Shown here piece after piece: positions 1 through 6,759 of a stretch of DNA of 11,829 nucleotides. The first letter of the stretch is position 1. Every line of letters begins with the position of its first letter. The translations under genes and the position numbers were made by a program. The stretch covers positions 1 to 11,829 of the forward strand of contig PCAX01000040.1 of assembly GCA_002730795.1 (NCBI GenBank). Reading direction: 5' to 3'. The notes below the pieces were generated by a model, which was given only the letters and a program-made list of their open reading frames with translations, did no database searches and had not been told where the DNA came from. Origin of the DNA: Chloroflexota bacterium (GTDB lineage Bacteria > Chloroflexota > Dehalococcoidia > Lucifugimonadales > Lucifugimonadaceae).

Positions 1-915
1 ATATGGTCCTTAGGTTTTTTCACATTGTTGTTTCGTGACCTAATGGGTGATTTGCCTCGGGAAAGGAAATATATTCTGATAGGACTCTTTTTTCTTGCAA
101 TGTTCTTATGTAAGAATTTTTTTACTCAAATTTTTTTAATACACAGCAATGCTTTCGCAATGATTTATTTTAGTCTTGCAATAATCTGTTTATACTCATT
201 CTCCAAGTCAGGAAACGAATCGTGGTTAACTCTGGGTTCTTTCTTAATGGGAACAGCCACTCTTATAAGAGTCGATATGTTGATTTTCTCTTTGTTATAT
301 TTTGTATTATTTGCCAATGTAGTAGATAGTGATCAATCAGCACTCAGGAAATCATGGGCGGTTTTCTTTTTAATTTCATTTCCCTGGAGATTGTTTACTC
401 TATATTACACATCTTTTAATGTTTTTTACGTGAATGCGAGTCATATCATATTATTGTTAATTGCTAATATTGGACTTGCTGTTTTCTCGTTTGTTGCACA
501 GAAAAAAATGTTAAATCTATTCCGTAATCTGCCGTTAATATGTACTGGGGGAATTATTACTTTGCTTGCTTTGACTCCCTTATTTAATCTCGAAGGCCTT
601 CAAATAGCCTGGGAGATTTTCATTAAGCACCGGCTTTTGGGCCAGGATTGGCTATTTCTTTTCACCGCTTCACTCCTGATGTTATTCACAACATTCAAAG
701 TGAAAGAAAAAGATTCGAATATCACGATATTTGCATATTCAACATGGTTATATATTCTTCTCCTTATCCTTATGGTTTCAATGTACAATTACGCGGAAAA
801 AGATCATTCCGCCGGTCGTATTCTGAATCACATAGTTCCCTTAGTCGTATTCTGGGTTTTTCTTTCATGTTCCCATGTGATTGGAGAATCGAAAAGAGAA
901 TTTCAAAAAATCTAA
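1..915 (+). CDS. GT-C type membrane glycosyltransferase (GT39/PMT-like), 5' partial
   Basis: The reading frame is open from base 1, so the gene starts before the window; a TTG at 25 is not a credible start. The 304 visible residues form a polytopic membrane protein with about eight hydrophobic segments. The layout resembles the membrane part of GT-C / ArnT-PMT-like transferases: a loop with HSNAF, a helix, a short polar loop (SKSGNES), then a helix ending in TLIRVD, the place where these families carry a conserved Arg. The first periplasmic loop with the catalytic acid would lie upstream and cannot be checked. Such enzymes move a sugar from a polyprenyl-phosphate donor on the outer face of the inner membrane. 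The frame stops at TAA 913-915 directly after an A-run, while another frame continues with a further hydrophobic segment to 1031, suggesting a frameshift. Family assignment is from general architecture; donor and acceptor are unknown. Confidence 0.6.
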   Translation: MWSLGFFTLLFRDLMGDLPRERKYILIGLFFLAMFLCKNFFTQIFLIHSNAFAMIYFSLAIICLYSFSKSGNESWLTLGSFLMGTATLIRVDMLIFSLLYFVLFANVVDSDQSALRKSWAVFFLISFPWRLFTLYYTSFNVFYVNASHIILLLIANIGLAVFSFVAQKKMLNLFRNLPLICTGGIITLLALTPLFNLEGLQIAWEIFIKHRLLGQDWLFLFTASLLMLFTTFKVKEKDSNITIFAYSTWLYILLLILMVSMYNYAEKDHSAGRILNHIVPLVVFWVFLSCSHVIGESKREFQKI

Positions 916-1031
916 TTATCCTGTTTATTCATTTTATTGTTCTGACGATGTGTATTGATCTATGGGGCACATTACCCCTTATGGAAAATTATTTCATTAT
1001 CTTTGAAAACACTATATGGTTGAACCGTTAA
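905..1031 (+). pseudogene. Displaced 3' end of the upstream GT-C gene after a probable A-run frameshift
   Basis: After the six A's at 905-910 the first gene stops almost at once, but the frame one step away stays open to TAA 1029-1031. It encodes a polar KN start, a hydrophobic stretch (LIILFIHFIVLTMCIDL) and a short tail. One extra A would join the frames as ...EFQKNLIILF.... The restored gene would overlap the next GT2 gene (ATG at 1016) by 16 nt, a normal arrangement in this kind of operon. It is either a real indel mutation, a sequencing error in the homopolymer, or programmed slippage; the sequence alone cannot separate these. Confidence 0.5.
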
Positions 1032-1957
1032 TTTCGATTGTAATACCTACCTTTGACAGGTCAGAATTGGCTCAAGGGGCTATTAAGAATGTTTTAGATC
1101 AATCTTATAATAACTTTGAAGTTATTGTTGTAGAGGATGGCTCTAGTACTGGGTTGGATGAATTCATTAAAGGTCTTGGAAATGAAAAGGTTATATATGC
1201 GAGCCATGAAACCAATCGAGGTTTGGCTGCTTCGCGTAACACTGGAATGAATTTGTCCAAGGGTGACTACATCGCCTTCTTGGATGATGACGATAGATGG
1301 CTTAAAGATAAACTAATGATGCAAGTGGATATAATGCAAAGAAGCAACAATCCTAAAATTATGGTTTATTGCAGAAATGTCCCGGAAAAGAGTAAAAGGT
1401 ATTCCTCTGGCCAAATCAGAAATATTAAAGGACCAATGTCTGATTATATATTCCAGGGTTTTCTTTTACCGTCTTCATCCATCCTAATGCATACAAGTGC
1501 CCTGAAATCAATAGGCGGCCATTCAACAGATCTAATCAGTTGCATAGATCATGATATATGGATGAAACTGGCAAGAAAAGGTTTTCATATGGACTTGGTT
1601 GAAGAGGGTTTAATATATTCAGTGGATGATGAACGTAAAAGAATGGTTAATGAATTTGATGATCGTTTGGAAGGAATTAAACAGTTTTTCAATAAATGGA
1701 AATCTGAAATCGTAGAAGAATATGGCATTGAATCTTGGATGAAGATTGAAAGAAAATATCATAACCAAACCTCTTATGGAATTGTTAATAGCTATAGAAA
1801 AGGGGTGCTATTAAAACATCAGGCAACTTATTATCTAAATCAACTCAATTCCTTAGAGCATTATGATTATACTTGGTTGGATAATACTTTATCACAATTT
1901 GGACTAGAAAAGTCTACTAGATTGTTTAATTATATTCCATTAAAGCGATATTTATAA
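1016..1957 (+). CDS. GT2 family glycosyltransferase
   Basis: This 313-residue protein is an inverting GT-A fold family 2 glycosyltransferase, a cytoplasmic or membrane-associated enzyme that transfers a sugar from an NDP-sugar. The ATG at 1016 puts the canonical first strand at once (ISIVIPTFDR, residues 6-15). The nucleotide-binding VVEDGSS (38-44), the ASRNTGM helix (72-78), the metal-binding acidic cluster FLDDDD (88-93) and the catalytic-acid region DHDIW (178-182) are all present. The C-terminal ~130 residues are charged and helical with no membrane segment. The start lies inside the restored 3' end of the GT-C gene, suggesting translational coupling; no Shine-Dalgarno is seen. Its C-terminal part is clearly related to a decayed gene at 3977-4455, so this is the surviving member of a duplicated family. 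Sugar specificity is not predictable. Confidence 0.9.
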   Translation: MVEPLISIVIPTFDRSELAQGAIKNVLDQSYNNFEVIVVEDGSSTGLDEFIKGLGNEKVIYASHETNRGLAASRNTGMNLSKGDYIAFLDDDDRWLKDKLMMQVDIMQRSNNPKIMVYCRNVPEKSKRYSSGQIRNIKGPMSDYIFQGFLLPSSSILMHTSALKSIGGHSTDLISCIDHDIWMKLARKGFHMDLVEEGLIYSVDDERKRMVNEFDDRLEGIKQFFNKWKSEIVEEYGIESWMKIERKYHNQTSYGIVNSYRKGVLLKHQATYYLNQLNSLEHYDYTWLDNTLSQFGLEKSTRLFNYIPLKRYL

Positions 1958-1972
1958 CTGTAGATTTGAAAT

Positions 1973-2149
1973 ATGATTGAAATACTAATTGTAGAAGGAG
2001 TGTGTTTCATAGGTTTTCATCTTTTCAAAAAATTGCTCGAGGCTGGGAATAAGCTTCTTGGTGCAGACAATTATTTTACGGTACAGGAACACCAAAGTTT
2101 AACAAGGAGTCTCTTGTTTTATAGAAAGTTTAGGAGAGTACCTTTCTAG
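1973..2149 (+). pseudogene. Decayed N-terminal fragment of an SDR sugar epimerase (UDP-glucuronate decarboxylase-like)
   Basis: A 58-codon frame starts at ATG 1973, 15 nt after the preceding stop, and ends at TAG 2147. It reads MIEILIVEGVCFIGFHLFKK, then LLEAGN, LGADNYFT and near the end RKFRRVPF. This follows the N-terminus of extended SDR sugar enzymes in order: the Rossmann strand and glycine motif (usually TGGAGFIGSH), the helix LLxxGxxV, the DNxFTG cofactor loop and the PRFExxRHD stretch. The loop spacing fits UDP-glucuronate decarboxylase / dTDP-glucose dehydratase types best. The glycine motif is damaged (EGVCFIGFH) and nothing of the remaining ~250 residues follows, so it is a relic and not a working enzyme. 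A functional copy may exist elsewhere in the genome. Confidence 0.7.
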
Positions 2150-2188
2150 TAGTTTGTTGAAAGAAACTTCTTTTCATTTTTTTACTTT

Positions 2189-3718
2189 ATGAATTTCAAC
2201 CCTTCTTACACTCAAAAGATCAGGAAATACTGGTTGAGTCTGAGTGTTCTCCAAAAGGTATTATGTTTGGCCACTCTATTTATAATTCTTCTTCAAATCG
2301 CTCAGTTTCACCTTTTCGATGAATTTCTACCTCACGACACAGATTTACAAACCAACTTATATGCGGCCTCAATGGCTAATTATTCAAAGGAATATCCTGT
2401 CATGTCGGTATGGCCAGGATTAGATGTTAAAGTCCATTCTCGTTATCCCCCCGTATACCAGATTATAGTCAGTATAATCTATTTTTTTGTTAGAGATTGG
2501 GGCATGGCAGCTTGGCTCTTACAAATAGTCGCTTGGTTAATCGCCTCTATTATTCTTGTAATAGTTTGCTATACTCTTGATAGAAACTTCTTTTTCCTAC
2601 CACTTGTTCTTCTCGGTTTTAATCGAATCCTACTAGCCGATTTTGGCTGGATGACGCAAGGTCCTGAGCTAATTTCCTTAGTTTTATATTGGCAGGCACT
2701 GATATTTCAAAAACAAAGAAAATGGGGTGGTGTTTCAATTATGATGGGTATAATAGGTATGACTAACCCTTTATTTCTTTTTTGGGGTGTTGGCATATTT
2801 ATTCCTCTTTTGTTTGACCGTTCGGTCAAGAAATTGATTTGGCCAATCTTAACCATGATCCCAATTGTCCTATGGAAACATTTTTTTATTTATAACAACA
2901 TACTTTCACCGCACCCTCAAGAATTTTCTTTGCTACCTGATATGATTTATTACTATGGCTTAATAAATTTAATTTTTGGTTTTATTGGATTTATTTATGT
3001 GTGTAATAATAGAATGCCTATTTTTTGGCCGTTAGTTTATTTGTTCTTTTTATTCCTCATAAATCCATTCCTCTCTAAATATATTGTGTTCATAGACCAC
3101 CTGACCCAAATCCGCCAAGGGATAAATATGTTTCTTCCATTTCTAGTAATTTTTGGGGCGAACGCCTTACTTAACTTGAGTAAATGTCGCATTAAATATC
3201 CCCTTGCATTTTTTGCTATTTGTTTTTCTTTATTATTGCAGAATATGCATCCTAGATCCTTGCGAATGTATGGGCCCACTATATGGCGGTCTGAAATTAA
3301 ATTTATGAGATCACTTGAGCTTTCAAGTAATGCCCTTATAGCTAATTCTAATAGAGTAGAGGTTGCCTCTAACTGGTGCACGCCGTTGTTAAAACGTCCA
3401 TGTTTATTCTGGCGGGAGCGTATGGACCCCTTATCCGGTTCTGACTTGGAAAAGTTTAACTATCTTCGAGAATTGGCAAATAAATGCATTTTCAGCCCAA
3501 CGACAGAGTGTATTGAAGAAATGCGTGACTTCGGAGTAACTCATGTTTATGTGCCAGCAGGGCCTCACGGGGCTCGTTGGGAAATGGATCAGGAGACATG
3601 GCAAAAATGGGTGGAGATATCGGAAATGAGTGGTTATGAGATCGCAATTGGACCAGATAATGGCGGTGGTCGAAAACCGGTGGTTGTCTCCTTTATCAAT
3701 GAAGGAATGCTAAAATAA
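2189..3718 (+). CDS. GT-C type polytopic membrane glycosyltransferase (ArnT/PMT-like)
   Basis: This 509-residue protein has about ten to eleven membrane helices (first ~24-41, last ending ~345) followed by a soluble C-terminal domain of about 160 residues. After helix 1 an acidic loop (DEFLPHDTD, 44-52) and then RYPPVYQ (85-91) match the layout of GT39/ArnT-type GT-C enzymes, where the first periplasmic loop carries the catalytic acid and a YPP/HPP motif precedes the next helix. The C-terminal domain contains DFGVTHVYVP, a small alpha/beta element common at the end of such membrane proteins. It probably transfers a sugar from a polyprenyl-phosphate donor in the periplasm; an alternative is a non-catalytic membrane protein of the same fold. 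ATG 2189 is the first ATG after an in-frame TAG at 2150. There is no Shine-Dalgarno; a T-rich stretch precedes the start. Confidence 0.75.
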   Translation: MNFNPSYTQKIRKYWLSLSVLQKVLCLATLFIILLQIAQFHLFDEFLPHDTDLQTNLYAASMANYSKEYPVMSVWPGLDVKVHSRYPPVYQIIVSIIYFFVRDWGMAAWLLQIVAWLIASIILVIVCYTLDRNFFFLPLVLLGFNRILLADFGWMTQGPELISLVLYWQALIFQKQRKWGGVSIMMGIIGMTNPLFLFWGVGIFIPLLFDRSVKKLIWPILTMIPIVLWKHFFIYNNILSPHPQEFSLLPDMIYYYGLINLIFGFIGFIYVCNNRMPIFWPLVYLFFLFLINPFLSKYIVFIDHLTQIRQGINMFLPFLVIFGANALLNLSKCRIKYPLAFFAICFSLLLQNMHPRSLRMYGPTIWRSEIKFMRSLELSSNALIANSNRVEVASNWCTPLLKRPCLFWRERMDPLSGSDLEKFNYLRELANKCIFSPTTECIEEMRDFGVTHVYVPAGPHGARWEMDQETWQKWVEISEMSGYEIAIGPDNGGGRKPVVVSFINEGMLK

Positions 3719-3739
3719 TATTACTTACAATAAACAGGA

Positions 3740-3852
3740 CGGCTTGATAATTTCGTTATAGAATGATCAATCGATTAAATAGTGATACTTGCTCATCCAT
3801 AAAAAAGCATTAGTTCCACAAAACTTAAATAGAAAGATTTCCGTTCGTAGGA
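3740..3852 (+). pseudogene. GT2 gene relic A: only the last codons plus downstream flank remain
   Basis: Bases 3766-3813 read as 16 codons (INRLNSDTCSSIKKH, stop) that align without gaps to the last codons of the relic ending at 4455 (ISRLNRDVFSSIKPH, stop). The match continues past the stop through 3852 against 4456-4494. By hand count 66 of 87 positions agree between 3766-3852 and 4408-4494. Just upstream, 3740-3757 resembles the codons for RLFNLV at 4387-4404, interrupted by about 5 extra bases. This is therefore the tail end of a second GT2 gene whose body is gone. The flank includes the position matching the TTG start of the MDR gene at 4481, here TTC followed two codons later by a stop. 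Confidence 0.7.
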
Positions 3853-3976
3853 TGACGCATATTCTAAAAAATTGATCAGCTATTTCAGAACAGTTATACG
3901 ACACCCTTTTTTTGATTTCGAATATATAGTTCGTGAAGAGAATAATTTATCAACCAAGGCTGTTATTGAAGATTAG
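3853..3976 (+). other. Decayed spacer between the two GT2 relics
   Basis: No sustained reading frame or recognisable RNA is seen. Stops occur in all forward frames. Codons from 3950 (STKAVIED, then a stop) loosely resemble the 'xxKAxxxxGG' stretch that precedes the catalytic region of the GT2 gene at 1016, so relic B may begin here, but the match is too weak to call. The N-terminal GT-A half expected for relic B (about 500 bases) has been deleted. Confidence 0.4.
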
Positions 3977-4455
3977 AATAGGGGTCACTCAGAAGAAATG
4001 GCTAGTTATGTGATCATGATATGTGGATGAAATTGGTAATAAACGGCTTTGATATGGATTTGGTTGAAGAAGGTTTTATTTAATCAGTAGATGATGAACG
4101 TAAAAGAATGGTTAATCAATTCGATAGCCGTTTAGAGGGAATCAAACAGTTTTTCAAAAAGTGGAAGCCCGACGAAGTTATAAAGGAATATGGGATTGAA
4201 TCTTGGACCAAAATCGAAAGGAAATATCATTGTCAAACATCTTATGGAATTGTAGATAGATACAGGAAAGGTATTATTTCTAATGAAGAAGGAATAAATT
4301 ATCTCAAAGAGCTTTTCTTATTGCAAAGTAAAAATTTTTCTTGGTTTGATATTTTGATTGCGAGATTTGCATTAGGGTTTTCAACTAGATTATTTAATCT
4401 TGTTCCCATCAGCCGATTAAACAGGGATGTTTTCTCATCCATAAAACCACATTAG
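3977..4455 (+). pseudogene. GT2 gene relic B: C-terminal half with two 1-nt gaps and a nonsense codon
   Basis: From 4012 one frame runs to TAG 4453 and matches the GT2 protein of 1016-1957 from its DHDIW motif (gene base 1547) onward: DHDMWMKL, MDLVEEG, SVDDERKRMVN, RLEGIKQFF, EYGIESW, KIERKYH, QTSYGIV and STRLFN are shared or nearly so. The Tyr codon TAT of the intact gene is TAA at 4081-4083. Further upstream IGGHS and the region before DHD are recognisable only if one base is restored near 3981 and one near 4010. The ATG at 4108 gives a 115-codon open stretch lacking the whole nucleotide-binding domain, so it cannot be an active glycosyltransferase. This is a dead paralogue and not a gene. 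Its last codons and downstream flank are repeated as relic A at 3740-3852. Confidence 0.85.
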
Positions 4456-4494
4456 CTTCATAAGACTTATTCAGATAGATTTGCGTTCGTGGGT
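4408..4494 (+). repeat. Imperfect direct repeat, right copy (partner 3766-3852)
   Basis: This segment holds the last 16 codons of GT2 relic B, the 25-nt gap and the first codons of the MDR gene. It aligns ungapped to 3766-3852 at a constant offset of 642 nt with 66 of 87 identical positions by hand count. The repeat covers coding tail, intergenic gap and start codon together, so it reflects duplication of a chromosomal block and not convergence of one protein motif. Confidence 0.75.
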
Positions 4495-5722
4495 TATATC
4501 GTTTGGGTCACGAATTATTAATTGGTTTTTTCCTGGACAGGGAAGACGTATAGCTTACAAAGTTGCACTGGCATTTATCACTCGACTTCGTGCTGTTTTT
4601 AAGAGACGCGGTATTGTTCAAGGGACAGCTGTCATTTGGCCGCGTCCAGGTCATGTTGTTACAGAACCATTTGAATGGATTCGGCCATCTGAAGGACAGA
4701 TTCTTGTTGAAAATGATTTCACAGTTGTCAGTTCTGGCACTGAACGTGCCATGTTTCGTGGATTACCAAATACTCAGGTATATTATCCTTCTTACCCCGG
4801 TTACTCTGGGGCAGGCAAGGTAGTAGATATAGGGAGTAAAAAATCGAAATATGAGATTGGTGACAGGGTTGCGGGGCCGATGCCGCATGCAAGTTTGGCA
4901 ACAGTTAATGAGTATGAAGTATTCCCAATTCCGGACAATGTATCATCTGAAGTTGCATCTTTCAATCAATTAGCAATTATCGCTCTTCAGGGCCTAAGAA
5001 AGGTACAGCCTTTGCTGGGTAAATCCATTGCTGTTGTAGGGCAGGGCATTATTGGTCAATTAGTTACTCATTTTGCATACCTATCTGGAGCTTACCGAAT
5101 TGTTGCTATTGCACATTCAACTGATAAGTTTAGATTTTCAAGAGAGTCAGGTGCTACCGAAACAATAACAGCTGAAAGTGCTTCTACACAAATTGAAAAA
5201 CTCAATTTGGATATAGTTATAGAAGCCACTGGGCATTCGAGTGCTATTGCTCAATCTATGAATTATGTTAAGCCTGAAGGAAAGACGGTACTGCTTGGTA
5301 GTCCTAGGGGACTAACGGAAATAGATCTAGCTGGTTTGATGAGTGAAAAATCTATCGAGATTATTGGTGCACATATAAGAAATATACACGAATCTGAATC
5401 ATCTAATAATTCATGGGATTATCGCAGAGAAGGCGAGGCTTTTTTCTCGTTAATTGCATCAGGGAATCTTCAAGTCGAACATTTGATAAGTGAAAGATTA
5501 AACCCTGCTGAAGCAGCATGGTTCTTTAAACGATTGGCTCGTTTGAATGGGAAAGAGAAGTTAGCCACATTGTTTGACTGGAATAAACTAAGCAGAAATC
5601 AAAGATTTAAATCGCGTTCACTTTTCAGTTTACCCCATGAACTTGGAACTAGGAATCAACTCTTTATTCAAAACATAGATCCTAGACCAGAATACTGTTG
5701 GAACCTTCATCCTGACAAATAG
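4481..5722 (+). CDS. MDR-superfamily (zinc-less alcohol-dehydrogenase-like) oxidoreductase
   Basis: The frame encodes 413 residues if it starts at TTG 4481; no in-frame ATG precedes the conserved core. A basic, partly hydrophobic extension (1-47) is followed by a GroES-like domain (~50-175) with VVSSGTERAMFRG (82-94) and YPGYSGAGKV (105-114), then a Rossmann domain with VGQGIIG (186-192) and IEATG (247-251). Classical MDR zinc ligands are missing: the usual Cys is replaced in SSGTE and the GHE His position is Tyr108. It is therefore an NAD(P)-dependent, probably zinc-independent MDR of the kind often found beside, or fused to, Gfo/Idh proteins in polysaccharide clusters. A sugar or cyclitol intermediate is likely but not identifiable. 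The stop is 6 nt before the Gfo/Idh start. The start region is duplicated in relic A, and the start codon is uncertain. Confidence 0.85.
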   Translation: MRSWVISFGSRIINWFFPGQGRRIAYKVALAFITRLRAVFKRRGIVQGTAVIWPRPGHVVTEPFEWIRPSEGQILVENDFTVVSSGTERAMFRGLPNTQVYYPSYPGYSGAGKVVDIGSKKSKYEIGDRVAGPMPHASLATVNEYEVFPIPDNVSSEVASFNQLAIIALQGLRKVQPLLGKSIAVVGQGIIGQLVTHFAYLSGAYRIVAIAHSTDKFRFSRESGATETITAESASTQIEKLNLDIVIEATGHSSAIAQSMNYVKPEGKTVLLGSPRGLTEIDLAGLMSEKSIEIIGAHIRNIHESESSNNSWDYRREGEAFFSLIASGNLQVEHLISERLNPAEAAWFFKRLARLNGKEKLATLFDWNKLSRNQRFKSRSLFSLPHELGTRNQLFIQNIDPRPEYCWNLHPDK

Positions 5723-5728
5723 AATAAA

Positions 5729-6748
5729 ATGATTAAGAAGAAATCCCAACTTCGTTTTGGTTTGATTGGTTGTGGTGATATTGGCATTATTAATTCTAGG
5801 GCTGTCGCGGAAGCTGAGTTATCAAGATTGGTTGTATGTGCAGATTTAGATAAATCTCTCGCTAAGAGTTTAGGCACTCGATATGATATCCCATATGTAA
5901 AGAATGCCATCGAAGTTTTTGAATCAAAAGATGTTGATGTAGTTTTCCTTTGCACCCCTCCATTTACTCATGCTCCACTAGCATCAGAGGCATTTGCGAA
6001 TGGAAAACATGTTATTACAGAAAAACCGATGAGTAATAATCTTGCGAGTGCCAATGAAATGATTGCAGCATCAAGGAAAGCTCGAAAAAAATTATCAATC
6101 TGTTTCGCCGAACGCTATCAACCTTACGTTCGTGAGAGCAAGATTCTAATTGACAATGGAATACTCGGTAATATTTTTGGCACACAATTGCTTTTTCATC
6201 ATGATATGATAGAGAATTATTGGACTCGAGGCTTTAGTGGTGCATCACTTTCTAATTGGCGTGGTAGCAAGATTCAGAGTGGGGGTGGCATTCTGGCGGC
6301 TAATTTGGTCCATTTTCTCGATGTGATAAGATATTTGACTGGTCTTGAAGTTGTGCAATCGCACAGTTCTTACGATACTTTTGATACGCCTGTTGAAGTA
6401 GAGGATTCTTTAGTTGCTACCTATCGCTATGACAATGGCGCTTTAGGAAGTATAAATGGATTCAATTGTGTTCGTGGTACTGAATATTTGTTTGATTTTC
6501 GGATTTGGGGCACGAATGGACATATATCTCTGTCAAAACCACTCCGCTTCTATTCCTTAAAAAATATATCTGGATATAAACCCGGCAGGTGGCACGAAAT
6601 TAAAACAGAAGTAGGCAATGCTCGAGCTGACTTTGTCCAAGACTTTTGTAGAGCACTTCTCAATGACCAAGATGTCCCCGTGAGTGGGGAGGATGGGAAA
6701 GTAATCCAAACACTAGTAGAATCTTTTTATTCTGCTAAGCATCGTTAG
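5729..6748 (+). CDS. Gfo/Idh/MocA family NAD(P)-dependent dehydrogenase
   Basis: This 339-residue protein has the full two-domain layout of the family. An N-terminal Rossmann fold carries GLIGCGDIG (11-19), the acidic ADLD end of strand two (38-41) and FLCTPPFTHA (73-82), followed by the hallmark EKP (98-100). The C-terminal alpha/beta substrate domain contains GGGILAANLVHFLD (185-198), with the catalytic-type His195 and Asp198. The Asp or Asn normally four residues before the His is Ala191 here, with Asn192 next to it. These enzymes oxidise or reduce a hydroxyl or keto group on sugars, sugar nucleotides or inositols using NAD(P)H. ATG 5729 lies 6 nt after the MDR stop and 11 nt separate its own stop from the next MDR-like gene, so the three are surely co-transcribed. 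The substrate is unknown. Confidence 0.92.
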   Translation: MIKKKSQLRFGLIGCGDIGIINSRAVAEAELSRLVVCADLDKSLAKSLGTRYDIPYVKNAIEVFESKDVDVVFLCTPPFTHAPLASEAFANGKHVITEKPMSNNLASANEMIAASRKARKKLSICFAERYQPYVRESKILIDNGILGNIFGTQLLFHHDMIENYWTRGFSGASLSNWRGSKIQSGGGILAANLVHFLDVIRYLTGLEVVQSHSSYDTFDTPVEVEDSLVATYRYDNGALGSINGFNCVRGTEYLFDFRIWGTNGHISLSKPLRFYSLKNISGYKPGRWHEIKTEVGNARADFVQDFCRALLNDQDVPVSGEDGKVIQTLVESFYSAKHR

Positions 6749-6759
6749 AAAAAAAGAGC

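Noticed and set aside
648..900. Forward open frame overlapping the first GT-C gene
   Set aside because: Its first part is an out-of-frame shadow with no membrane pattern; only the part after the A-run (905-1031) looks like coding sequence and is reported separately.
1958..2188. Promoter or regulatory leader in the gap before the second GT-C gene
   Set aside because: Most of the gap is explained by the SDR relic; no convincing promoter pair or hairpin was found in the remaining bases.
3037..3381. Minus-strand open frame, with similar ones at 600-788, 5707-5955, 6768-6971, 7286-7573, 9676-9909 and 10865-11146
   Set aside because: All lie opposite well-supported + strand genes and show no recognisable motifs.
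4108..4455. Stand-alone 115-codon gene
   Set aside because: It is the C-terminal piece of a GT2 gene cut by TAA 4081; homology to the intact copy continues upstream of its ATG, and the catalytic domain is absent.
4563..4823. Forward frame inside the MDR gene
   Set aside because: Shadow of the conserved MDR frame, with no family resemblance.
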